From positions 1-14,399 of the forward strand of contig JALSNL010000165.1 of assembly GCA_026987055.1 (NCBI GenBank): a stretch of 14,399 nt of DNA, in the 5' to 3' direction. Position numbers and translations under genes: made by a program. Origin of the DNA: Melioribacteraceae bacterium (lineage in GTDB: Bacteria > Bacteroidota > Ignavibacteria > Ignavibacteriales > Melioribacteraceae). Within the stretch, counting starts at the first letter, position 1. Every line of letters starts with the position of its first letter. Positions 1 to 6,104 of this stretch are shown piece after piece. Under the pieces are notes generated by a model, which worked only from the letters and a program-made list of their open reading frames with translations, was not told where the DNA came from and did not search any database.

Positions 1-150
1 AATATTTTCCTTGTACTTAACCCAAAGTTCACCATCGCTAAAATGTTTTAATTCAACATTTCCCAGGGAAATACCAAGATAGTCTGCAATTTTTTTTGCC
101 AGTTCAGGGTTAGAAGACCCTGAAAAAATCATTATTGGACCGGTTGCCAT
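1..150 (-). CDS. prs: Ribose-phosphate pyrophosphokinase (PRPP synthetase), N-terminal part only
   Basis: Fifty codons are visible, starting at ATG 150-148 and running off the left edge of the window. The translation begins MATGPIMIFSGSSNPELAKK and continues through DYLGISLGNVELKHFSDGELWV. The pattern FSGSSNPELAxKIAxYLG followed by HFSDGEL matches the conserved N-terminus of PRPP synthetases, where the F-S-D-G-E segment lies in the first Rossmann-like half of the subunit. The family enzyme transfers pyrophosphate from ATP to ribose 5-phosphate, giving PRPP for nucleotide, histidine and tryptophan synthesis in the cytosol. The start is supported by a Shine-Dalgarno TAAGGA (complement of 161-166), 10 nt upstream of the ATG, and by a good promoter at 192-223. 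Catalytic-loop and PRPP-binding motifs lie outside the window, so integrity of the whole gene cannot be judged. Confidence 0.93.
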   Translation of the reverse strand, partial: MATGPIMIFSGSSNPELAKKIADYLGISLGNVELKHFSDGELWVKYKENI

Positions 151-191
151 TTAAAAATATTCCTTAACGCAAGAAACCACAAAGTAATTTA

Positions 192-223
192 CAAATATAC
201 GCAAAACACTTTGTGATGTCAAA
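192..223 (-). promoter_or_regulatory. Bacteroidota-type promoter of prs
   Basis: On the minus strand a TTTG box (complement of 220-223) is followed after 20 nt by TATATTTG (complement of 192-199). This fits the TTTG / TAnnTTTG consensus used by the primary sigma factor of Bacteroidota. Transcription would start near 186, giving a leader of roughly 35 nt to the prs ATG. An 8-bp perfect inverted repeat, CACAAAGT at 178-185 and ACTTTGTG at 208-215, brackets the TAnnTTTG box. Confidence 0.7.
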
Positions 224-260
224 TAAAGAGCAGTAATTCTGAGTTAAAAATTTATTGAAC

Positions 261-290
261 GGTTAAGCATGATGTAATATGTGTTTAACC
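261..290. repeat. Stem-loop, 9-bp stem
   Basis: GGTTAAGCA at 261-269 pairs with TGTTTAACC at 282-290 (eight Watson-Crick pairs and one G-T) around a 12-nt loop. It stands just upstream of the prs promoter region as read on the minus strand. No U-run follows on either strand, so it does not look like a standard terminator. Confidence 0.55.
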
Positions 291-326
291 GCCAAATAAT
301 ATACAAAGTTGAAAGGGTTTTACGGG

Positions 327-447
327 GTTCGTCGGACAAATACAAGTTGGGGAAGCTATATTATTTTGGCAATATACCGTCAATGATTTGGTTTTCGCAA
401 AAGGTTCAGGGCTCGGATTATAATATTTTTCATATTGTCCGAAGAAC
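327..447. repeat. Spaced inverted repeat (12 of 13 bases)
   Basis: GTTCGTCGGACAA at 327-339 and TTGTCCGAAGAAC at 435-447 are reverse complements at 12 of 13 positions, separated by 95 nt. The arms are the most GC-rich part of a gene-free stretch. They could be ends of a small non-coding element or the base of a long RNA hairpin. Confidence 0.55.
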
Positions 448-520
448 TTCCACAAAAAAAGAGTATTTTTTGCAACTGTTTGTGAGAAATATCTCGCTAA
501 CAAATAATTAAGAGATTCTT

Positions 521-542
521 TATTTGTCACGAATGACAAATA
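521..542. repeat. Perfect 9-bp hairpin with tetraloop
   Basis: TATTTGTCA at 521-529 and TGACAAATA at 534-542 are exact reverse complements around the 4-nt loop CGAA. It lies about 70 nt beyond the stop of the 61-residue gene at 615, so it could act in 3'-end formation of that transcript. There is no strong T-run after it on the minus strand. An operator-like palindrome is an equally possible reading. Confidence 0.55.
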
Positions 543-614
543 TTAGCTCTCGGTTTTCAGTTCGCAGATTCTTACAGAAAAACCAATTTGGGTTGAATAT
601 ACTTACAGTCCCAA

Positions 615-800
615 CTATACAAAATGCTGTATGTTTTTCAGTTTTATAGGCGACTTAGTAGTAGCGAGTTTTCTTTTTATTATCCTTCTTTTGGATTTTG
701 ATTTTCTAATAAATTCACTAATTTTTTTTCTTTCGTCATTTGTCAATGGTGGACTTTGGATTAGAAAATCAACTCCTTTTGGTTCTTTTATATGTGCCAT
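615..800 (-). CDS. Small basic protein, 61 residues, paired with the upstream acetyltransferase gene
   Basis: Product begins MAHIKEPKGVDFLIQSPPLT. A predicted helical segment follows (residues 20-35, NDERKKISEFIRKSKS), then a Lys/Arg-rich tail (RRIIKRKLATTKSPIKLK). No signal peptide, cysteine motif or membrane segment is seen. The ATG at 800-798 is only 2 nt after the stop of the acetyltransferase gene, so the two are almost certainly co-transcribed and may be translationally coupled. The N-terminal half looks more like a conserved protein than the tail does. I do not recognise a functional family with certainty. A small basic partner directly behind a GNAT gene could be its substrate, an antitoxin-like inhibitor, or a nucleic-acid-binding protein; these are inferences from arrangement and charge only. 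Confidence 0.7.
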   Translation of the reverse strand: MAHIKEPKGVDFLIQSPPLTNDERKKISEFIRKSKSKRRIIKRKLATTKSPIKLKNIQHFV

Positions 801-802
801 AA

Positions 803-1333
803 TTAAAATGTTTTAAAATATTTTTCAACTAATTTTCTTGAAGCAAATGTTTCAATTATCATTCTTTGGTTCATAAAATGATATGCTCCTAATGTTTTTT
901 CATAGTGTTTAATTAATTGTGTTTTTGCTGTAAAAGCAACAAATCCTTCATAACCTTTTTGAAAAGACAGTTTACAAGCATAAGCAACTAAATTCCCTGC
1001 AACTCCCTCATATAATTTATTTTTACCGATATTGAAAGGTGCACTTTCCAATAAATTTATAAAAATATGATCATTTTCAACTGTGATACTTATCAGCCCT
1101 TGAACAATGTTCGGATTATTCACAATTGTTAATTTATAAACTTCTCTTGATAAATCTTTATATTCATTTTTCCAGTTAAAGTTCCAACAATTTTTTTTTT
1201 GAACTGTTTTTAAATCCGCTTTTGTTAAGACCGAAATTTCAGTTTGGAAACAGTCACCGGAGATAGTATTAAAGATTGAGTTAGTTAACCTATCAATAAT
1301 GAAATCTAGTTCTACATTCTGTTTTTTTAACAT
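803..1333 (-). CDS. GNAT-fold N-acetyltransferase-like protein
   Basis: The 176-residue product has a recognisable GCN5-related N-acetyltransferase core in its second half. Residues 74-95 (NIVQGLISITVENDHIFINL) give the paired central strands. Residues 107-128 (LYEGVAGNLVAYACKLSFQKGY) resemble the acetyl-CoA pyrophosphate-binding loop and following helix. Residues 129-152 (EGFVAFTAKTQLIKHYEKTLGA) match the next strand and the helix with the usual HYEK-LGA ending. The family moves an acetyl group from acetyl-CoA to an amine; the substrate here is unknown. N-terminal residues 1-60 are not recognisable. ATG 1333-1331 has no clear Shine-Dalgarno. It leads a two-gene unit with the 61-residue gene 2 nt behind. 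A run of ten A residues at codons 45-48 (plus-strand T-run 1191-1200) is a possible slippage site. Confidence 0.8.
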   Translation of the reverse strand: MLKKQNVELDFIIDRLTNSIFNTISGDCFQTEISVLTKADLKTVQKKNCWNFNWKNEYKDLSREVYKLTIVNNPNIVQGLISITVENDHIFINLLESAPFNIGKNKLYEGVAGNLVAYACKLSFQKGYEGFVAFTAKTQLIKHYEKTLGAYHFMNQRMIIETFASRKLVEKYFKTF

Positions 1334-1505
1334 GTATAAAGATACTCATTTTTCGTAAATTTTTCTTATAACGAGTGATTTTTTTATGATTGTAAATAAA
1401 AGCTTTCCTGCAAAAATAGTATAGATTAATTCTTAGTATGAATTTTTTTTATTTTCGGTCTGTTTATATTTTACATTTTGTTTCTTCCGTAAAATTAAAA
1501 ATTAT
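1334..1505. other. Intergenic gap with a possible -7 box for the acetyltransferase gene
   Basis: No gene is seen. On the minus strand, TATTTTTG (complement of 1411-1418) fits TAnnTTTG about 75 nt upstream of the acetyltransferase ATG, but no TTTG/TTG box sits at the right distance, so the promoter is only tentative. The rest is AT-rich and featureless. Confidence 0.3.
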
Positions 1506-2177
1506 TTATTTCCTCTTTTTTGAAAATAAAAATATTATAACAATTAAAATTACTGCTAAAGACAAATAATATATTAATCTTGGAGTTTCTTTTAACTTAA
1601 AAGGAATGTAGGTTGCTGTTATTGTTTTTCCGTTTCCAATATCATCAGGAGTAAATTCCCATACTAATTTGTTTCTAGATAAAGAATTCGCGTTATGACT
1701 GATAATATTGCCGGGTAAGTAATAAGTATATTTTATTTTTACCGGGATATTTATTGAATCTATACTTGTAGTTACCGGTTGAATGAATTGGGAGAAAACT
1801 TTAGTGTTTTTTTCTCCGTCTTTTATAGAAAGTGAAGCTCCTTTGAAAAAAGGTAATAAATTTAATGAATCAAAATTTGTGAATTCAAATTCTATTTGTG
1901 CATGTATTGTGCTATCGGAATTATTTCTAAAAACTTTTACAAAATTTATTTTATTAAATGTAGCTGTAAAATTAGTTTTTAGGCTATCTTTATTAAATAA
2001 TCCTAATTTTGTAAAAAAAAGCGAATCTATTTTGGGAACTGATTTTTTCCAGTAATGTATAAACATCTTACCGGAATTATCTGTTTTTATTGTAGTAACT
2101 TGAGTATAGTTTAGGCACGAAGTTAAAGTTACAGCAATTATTAATAGTAAGATGTAGGTGATTTTTCTATTTTTCAT
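1506..2177 (-). CDS. Lipoprotein with a C-terminal membrane segment, function unknown
   Basis: Using ATG 2177-2175, the 223-residue product starts MKNRKITYILLLIIAVTLTS and has Cys21 in the lipobox L-T-S-C, so signal peptidase II cleavage and lipidation are predicted. A TTG 33 nt upstream is open but would put a useless extension before the signal peptide. After the Cys comes LNYTQVTTIKTDNSGKMFIHYW, a beta-rich opening reminiscent of LppM/DUF3153-like lipoproteins. Residues about 201-218 (LIYYLSLAVILIVIIFLF) form a membrane helix ending in SKKRK, a basic stop-transfer tail. The mature protein would therefore be tethered at both ends with a beta-rich periplasmic or surface domain between. It is divergently oriented to fmdB, 110 nt away. 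The LppM likeness is weak and from memory of the pattern only. Confidence 0.75.
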   Translation of the reverse strand: MKNRKITYILLLIIAVTLTSCLNYTQVTTIKTDNSGKMFIHYWKKSVPKIDSLFFTKLGLFNKDSLKTNFTATFNKINFVKVFRNNSDSTIHAQIEFEFTNFDSLNLLPFFKGASLSIKDGEKNTKVFSQFIQPVTTSIDSINIPVKIKYTYYLPGNIISHNANSLSRNKLVWEFTPDDIGNGKTITATYIPFKLKETPRLIYYLSLAVILIVIIFLFSKKRK

Positions 2178-2253
2178 TTGTGTTATTTTTTTATAAGTAA
2201 AAAGTAACAAATAAGGAATAATTAAAAATATTTTCTTTTAAGCAATAATAATG

Positions 2254-2261
2254 TAAATTTG
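2254..2261 (+). promoter_or_regulatory. Candidate -7 box of fmdB
   Basis: TAAATTTG fits the Bacteroidota TAnnTTTG box, 26 nt before the fmdB ATG. No good TTTG/TTG box is found 17-23 nt upstream, so only half of the promoter is visible. A weak Shine-Dalgarno AGGA (2276-2279) lies 8 nt before the ATG. Confidence 0.4.
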
Positions 2262-2287
2262 CGACTTAAAAAAGTAGGATATAAATT

Positions 2288-2566
2288 ATGCCAACCTATG
2301 AATATAAATGTTTAAAATGTAATTATGTTTTTGAAGAATTTCAAAAAATGACTGACGCTCCTTTAACTAAGTGTCCAAAATGTAAAGGAAAGGTAAAAAG
2401 ATTAATCGGTGCAGGTTTAGCTCCTATTTTTAAAGGTAGCGGTTTTTATGAAACGGATTATAAAAAATCAAGCAATGGTAATGGAACTTCTTCCAAAGCT
2501 ACAAAACCCAAAGCATCTAAATCCAAAGAAACAAAAACGGAAAAGAAAACTACCGATAAAAAATAG
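2288..2566 (+). CDS. FmdB-family zinc-ribbon regulatory protein
   Basis: The 92-residue product starts MPTYEYKCLKCNYVFEEFQK. Cys8, Cys11, Cys29 and Cys32 form the two CxxC knuckles of the FmdB/CxxC_CxxC zinc ribbon. The MPxYEYxCxxC opening and the later KVKRLIGAGLAPIFKGSGFYETDYK are the family hallmarks. The ribbon ends near residue 35; the C-terminal third (from about residue 58) is a low-complexity Ser/Thr/Lys-rich tail. FmdB was named for a putative regulator of the formamidase/amidase operon; the role of most homologues is unknown, so regulator is a family label, not a demonstrated function. This is the only plus-strand gene in the window. It faces the large gene at 2583-5789 with 16 nt between stops and no obvious terminator. 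Confidence 0.9.
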   Translation: MPTYEYKCLKCNYVFEEFQKMTDAPLTKCPKCKGKVKRLIGAGLAPIFKGSGFYETDYKKSSNGNGTSSKATKPKASKSKETKTEKKTTDKK

Positions 2567-2582
2567 TTCCGGGAATCATTTG

Positions 2583-5500
2583 TTAAAAATCTAGTCCGAT
2601 AGAAATATAATATTTAGGACCCGAAAAGTTTTGCAGATCATAAGTCCAAGCAACATCAAATTTCCAAAGGAACATAAAATAAATTCTAGCACCGAATCCT
2701 GTTCCAATTAGTAAATCGTTAGTAACAGTTTGATCGAAAGCATTTTTTGTAAATAGTTTTAGATTTTTATTTTTCTCCCAAGCAGAACCAACATCAAGAA
2801 AAGCTACACCCATAATGTTTCTGAATAATATTGGCAATGGTCCGGTAACCAAATATCTAATAAGCGGCATTCTTAATTCAAGATTTAGCAGCGAATATTT
2901 TGTTCCGAGTTGTTCTGCATAATTGTAACCGCGCAAAGGCATTGCAGGTGTTAGGAATAGAAAGTCTGCAGCAGAACTAAGCGGAATATCTCTTGTTGCA
3001 AAAGTTCTGTTTATCCAACTTTCCGTTCCGCCAAGAAAAAATCTTTGAGGATTTGCTCCACCGGAGTATCCGCCGGAAAATTTTATGGCAAAAGAGTAAT
3101 CATAAAAAAATCTAAAATATTTTCTGTAATCCCATGTTATGGAATAAAAGCTTCTTTTTTTATCTGTAAAACCGGGGTTACCAAAAAGACTAATTTTATA
3201 ACGTTCACCTTGTATTGGCGAAGTGTAACCCCACATAGTATTATCTTTTACATAAGCGATAGACGGTATAATAAAAGTTTCTTTTTCTATAGGTTCTGCA
3301 AGTACATCAAGATTTTCTTTGGAAACTCTTTGCACACTAAGACTGGCATCTATTCTATGGAAAGTATTTATAGGTAAACTGGCAGATGTAAAACCACCGA
3401 AACTTCTAAATCTATAAAGAGCAACACCATAAGGACTGTTAAGCAAAACAAACCTTGCCGTATGGTAAGCTTGAAAACCATAATTAATTCTTTTAGGTAA
3501 ATAATAATATGCTAATCCGTAGTCACTATTTTTTAAATCAATTTGTAAACTGGTTGTTCCAATTAAACGATGATTTCCAAGTACATCGCTGAAAGAAAGA
3601 ACCGTTGTACCAAGTACGCCATAAAGAGAACTAAAGCCTGCATTGGCATAAATTAAATCCGGTGAAAAGTTTACTTTATATTTATTTACAAGAAAGTTTC
3701 CTTCGTCGTCCAATTTTTCCGAAAAGAGTGATTTTTGGGAAGATATATTTGTTGTATCCGTACTTGAATTTTCATTAGCAAAAACGTAACCGCTATAATC
3801 TTCGATTGTTGTTGTGTCTAATTGAGGTTTGCCGTAATCAATTATTTGTCCGGTAAAAATGCTGGGGTTAATACTTTCCGAAGTGTCTTCTTTCTCAACC
3901 GGTTTATAAATAAATTCTTTCCCGTCTGATATTGAAATTTCTTCTACGGTTTCATTTGAATCAATGGGAGTTTCGGTATTGTAAAACTGGCTCATGTATT
4001 CGGTCATTTCTATATGGTCAACTTTTTTTAATAGGAAAGGATTGTTTATTAGAAAAACGTTATAGCCCGATTTAAAAAAGGTTGAGAAAACTAATTTTTT
4101 TGTGTCTTTAGAAATTGACATTGAAGAAATACCATTCAGAGAATTTGTTAAAGGAATAGCATCCAAATCAAGTACCGAAGAAACCGTATCGGAATTTTGT
4201 AAAACTATTCTTTTTTTGTAGAGGTTATCAATTCCGTTATAATCCGATATAAAAATAATTTCCTTTCCATCGGAAGAGAACACTGCCGATTTTTCGTCGC
4301 TAAATTGCCAGTCGGTTAATCGTGTAATTTTTTTAGATTCAATATTGATGCTAAACAAATCCATTTGATATGAATCCAGCTTTGCCATATTGTATCCGTC
4401 TTGCGGAAAAGTATTTTTAGTTAAACTACCGCGATCGGATGAAAAAACTATAGTTTTACTATCGGGAGACCAGCTTGGAAGATAATCACTAAAAATATCG
4501 TTAGTCAAATTTGTTACTTCTTTTGTTTTAAAATTATAAATATAAATATCGGATTGATGTGCATTGCTTCCTAAAAAGGCTATATAGTTGCTATCCGGCG
4601 ACCAGCTAACAGATTCAATTCCGGGGAGTTTGAAAGGAAGATTATAATCATCATCTTTTTCGGTATCAATAATTTTAATAACATCGTAACCTTCGCTTTT
4701 GCTGGAAAGAGCAATTTGTCTATTATCCGGTGACCAAGTTAAAGAGGGGAAAAGTACATTTAATTCTTCCAGATTTTCGGTAGTTCCGCTTTCAATAACT
4801 TTTTTTATCTCTTTTCCGTCAAATGAATTTATTAAATATACATCCAAGTAAATATCTCTATCGGAAATTATAACAATTTTATCTCCTTTGGGAGAAATAG
4901 CCGGACTTGTGTTGTAAAAACCACCAAGCTTTTTATGGTCGGTTAATCTTTTGGCAAATTCTTCAGGGTCTTTTCTTGTAGCAACTTCGGGCCAAAATCT
5001 TTTTTTAATGCTTTTTTTCCACTTTTCATTTAATTCTTCAAGGTCTATTCCAATAGAAGCCTTAAAGCCTTTTTTTACACTGCCTTTTGCTTTTACACTG
5101 TATAATAATTCTCCTACCTTTTCAATACCGTAAGTATCGGCTATATATTTGAATAAAGCTTGTCCGCCTCTGTAGGCAAAATAACCACTTAAATTTTTAA
5201 TATCCGGTAAATATTCATTAATAGCAGCATCTCTTATAAACATATCGGAATTGGTTTCCCAACCGCTGGAAATAAACTCAGCCATTCCTTCGTGATACCA
5301 AATAGGTAGTTGAAGAGTGATTCCTTTTGCAATAATATTTTGGATTGTACCGCCATATAATAAATCTCTCATAACAGCGTGTACCAATTCATGATGAATA
5401 ACATGTTTGTACTTGCTGTAAGAACCTTCAAAAGGGAAAACCACTCTATTTTTAAATGGCTCTGTAAAACCGCCAATACCTTGCGATAAATATCCGTCGG

Positions 5501-5789
5501 AAGTATTTGTTTCTTGAAACTCGTTATGTGAGTTATAAACTATAAGAGAGATTCTGTTGTTAATTTGGTAATTTAATTTTTCTTCTATGTCGGCAAGTGC
5601 TTCTTCGGCAGAAGTAGCGGCATATTCGGCAGCATCATTTCCATCTTCGGTAAAATAGATATCAAAATGTTTTGTTTGGATGTAGCTCCAATCGTGTTCT
5701 CTATATTGAACTTTATTTTTCCCGAATTGCGAAAATATATTTGTATATAAAATAAACAGTAATAACAGAATAATTTTAGTACGAAACAT
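2583..5789 (-). CDS. Secreted fusion: gluzincin-like metallopeptidase domain, TolB-type propeller, Omp85-type outer-membrane barrel
   Basis: 1068 residues. Residues 1-21 are a Sec signal peptide. Residues 30-260 form a peptidase-MA-like domain with zinc motif H133-E134-L-V-H137 and a downstream WYHEGMAE (165-171), the pattern that supplies the third Glu ligand in gluzincins. Six propeller motifs follow at about 298, 351, 396, 440, 504 and 558 (SPKGDK, WSPDN, WSPDS, WSPDS, SSDGK, SKDTK), as in six-bladed TolB/PD40 propellers. Residues 600-705 are an acidic, Ser/Thr-rich linker. Residues 710-1068 are a beta-barrel with Omp85/D15 signatures: LRGY (952-955, the L6 loop motif), LLNLELRMPL (967-976), FLDVGSAW (998-1004), and a final strand ending GLDF with C-terminal Phe. 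No POTRA repeat is seen. It should sit in the outer membrane with protease and propeller in the periplasm. AAAGG lies 7 nt before ATG 5789-5787. The native substrate is unknown. Confidence 0.85.
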   Translation of the reverse strand: MFRTKIILLLLFILYTNIFSQFGKNKVQYREHDWSYIQTKHFDIYFTEDGNDAAEYAATSAEEALADIEEKLNYQINNRISLIVYNSHNEFQETNTSDGYLSQGIGGFTEPFKNRVVFPFEGSYSKYKHVIHHELVHAVMRDLLYGGTIQNIIAKGITLQLPIWYHEGMAEFISSGWETNSDMFIRDAAINEYLPDIKNLSGYFAYRGGQALFKYIADTYGIEKVGELLYSVKAKGSVKKGFKASIGIDLEELNEKWKKSIKKRFWPEVATRKDPEEFAKRLTDHKKLGGFYNTSPAISPKGDKIVIISDRDIYLDVYLINSFDGKEIKKVIESGTTENLEELNVLFPSLTWSPDNRQIALSSKSEGYDVIKIIDTEKDDDYNLPFKLPGIESVSWSPDSNYIAFLGSNAHQSDIYIYNFKTKEVTNLTNDIFSDYLPSWSPDSKTIVFSSDRGSLTKNTFPQDGYNMAKLDSYQMDLFSINIESKKITRLTDWQFSDEKSAVFSSDGKEIIFISDYNGIDNLYKKRIVLQNSDTVSSVLDLDAIPLTNSLNGISSMSISKDTKKLVFSTFFKSGYNVFLINNPFLLKKVDHIEMTEYMSQFYNTETPIDSNETVEEISISDGKEFIYKPVEKEDTSESINPSIFTGQIIDYGKPQLDTTTIEDYSGYVFANENSSTDTTNISSQKSLFSEKLDDEGNFLVNKYKVNFSPDLIYANAGFSSLYGVLGTTVLSFSDVLGNHRLIGTTSLQIDLKNSDYGLAYYYLPKRINYGFQAYHTARFVLLNSPYGVALYRFRSFGGFTSASLPINTFHRIDASLSVQRVSKENLDVLAEPIEKETFIIPSIAYVKDNTMWGYTSPIQGERYKISLFGNPGFTDKKRSFYSITWDYRKYFRFFYDYSFAIKFSGGYSGGANPQRFFLGGTESWINRTFATRDIPLSSAADFLFLTPAMPLRGYNYAEQLGTKYSLLNLELRMPLIRYLVTGPLPILFRNIMGVAFLDVGSAWEKNKNLKLFTKNAFDQTVTNDLLIGTGFGARIYFMFLWKFDVAWTYDLQNFSGPKYYISIGLDF

Positions 5790-5812
5790 TTTTATGCCTT
5801 TTTTTATATCCC

Positions 5813-5820
5813 CAAAGTTA
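5813..5820 (-). promoter_or_regulatory. Candidate -7 box of the peptidase-propeller-barrel gene
   Basis: TAACTTTG (complement of 5813-5820) fits TAnnTTTG and lies 23 nt before the ATG at 5789, giving a short leader with a proper Shine-Dalgarno. The matching TTTG box is not obvious; its place is occupied by the 12-bp inverted repeat arm at 5824-5835. Confidence 0.45.
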
Positions 5821-5823
5821 CGG

Positions 5824-5883
5824 TTTTTAGAAATTTTGAATTATTAACTTTTGGTTTAATAATAATTTTCTAATTTCTAAAAA
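5824..5883. repeat. Perfect 12-bp inverted repeat upstream of the outer-membrane fusion gene
   Basis: TTTTTAGAAATT at 5824-5835 and AATTTCTAAAAA at 5872-5883 are exact reverse complements, separated by 36 nt. One arm directly abuts the candidate -7 box, so a regulator-binding or supercoil-sensitive role is possible. Confidence 0.6.
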
Positions 5884-6104
5884 TATGATAATAATTTAGT
5901 AAATAAACCGCTGAAAAATTAGAGTATAAAGTATAATAAATAAAAGCGAAGCATAATTTTAACTATTACACTTTTAATCCTTACTACCTATAATGGAAAT
6001 ACAAGTTTATAAGTGTATTAGATATTTATACTAAATTTAGAATTTTTCAGATGTTTCTATAAATTTATTAAAGTTAACGTTTTATTATATAAATAAAAAA
6101 ATGA

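Larger units (their letters stand above)
151..614. other. Gene-poor region with several inverted repeats
   Basis: Apart from the prs leader and promoter I see no convincing gene here. Open frames exist on both strands across 281-539, but they start at GTG or TTG, overlap each other antisense and resemble no family I know. The middle (about 310-450) is visibly richer in G and C than the surroundings. Structured elements: a 9-bp stem with one G-T pair at 261-269 / 282-290, a 12-of-13 inverted repeat at 327-339 / 435-447, and a perfect 9-bp hairpin at 521-542. It may be a decayed insertion or a dispersed intergenic repeat; the sequence alone does not decide. Confidence 0.5.
5790..6104. other. 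AT-rich intergenic region with inverted repeats
   Basis: No gene is visible in these 315 nt between rnr and the large outer-membrane gene. The right part holds the probable promoter of the latter. Besides the 12-bp repeat listed separately there are 9- and 10-bp exact inverted matches (5893-5901 with 6029-6037; 5911-5920 with 6041-6050) and a 10-bp palindrome at 6031-6040. In sequence this AT-rich the shorter ones may be chance. No GC-rich rnr terminator is present. Confidence 0.5.

Noticed and set aside
261..352. Possible integron attC site
   Set aside because: GTTAAGC (262-268) and GTTTAAC (283-289) fit the core patterns but are in the wrong order and too close, and the downstream GTTGGGG breaks the GTTRRRY rule; no integrase or cassette series is seen.
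281..539. Overlapping open frames of 76 (plus) and 84 (minus) codons
   Set aside because: Both need a non-ATG start (GTG, TTG), overlap antisense, have no ribosome-binding site and resemble no family; they look like chance frames in a structured non-coding stretch.
2178..2210. Upstream TTG start for the lipoprotein gene
   Set aside because: It would add 11 residues in front of a good lipoprotein signal peptide that starts at ATG 2177.
2567..2582. Terminator between the converging fmdB and fusion genes
   Set aside because: Only a tiny TTCC/GGAA palindrome is present, with no adequate stem or T-run.
5893..6050. Crossing 9- and 10-bp inverted matches forming a pseudoknot-like RNA
   Set aside because: The arms are not nested and consist almost only of A and T; matches of this length are expected by chance in such sequence.
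6061..6104. Rho-independent terminator after rnr
   Set aside because: A T-run follows the stop on the minus strand, but no GC-containing stem precedes it.
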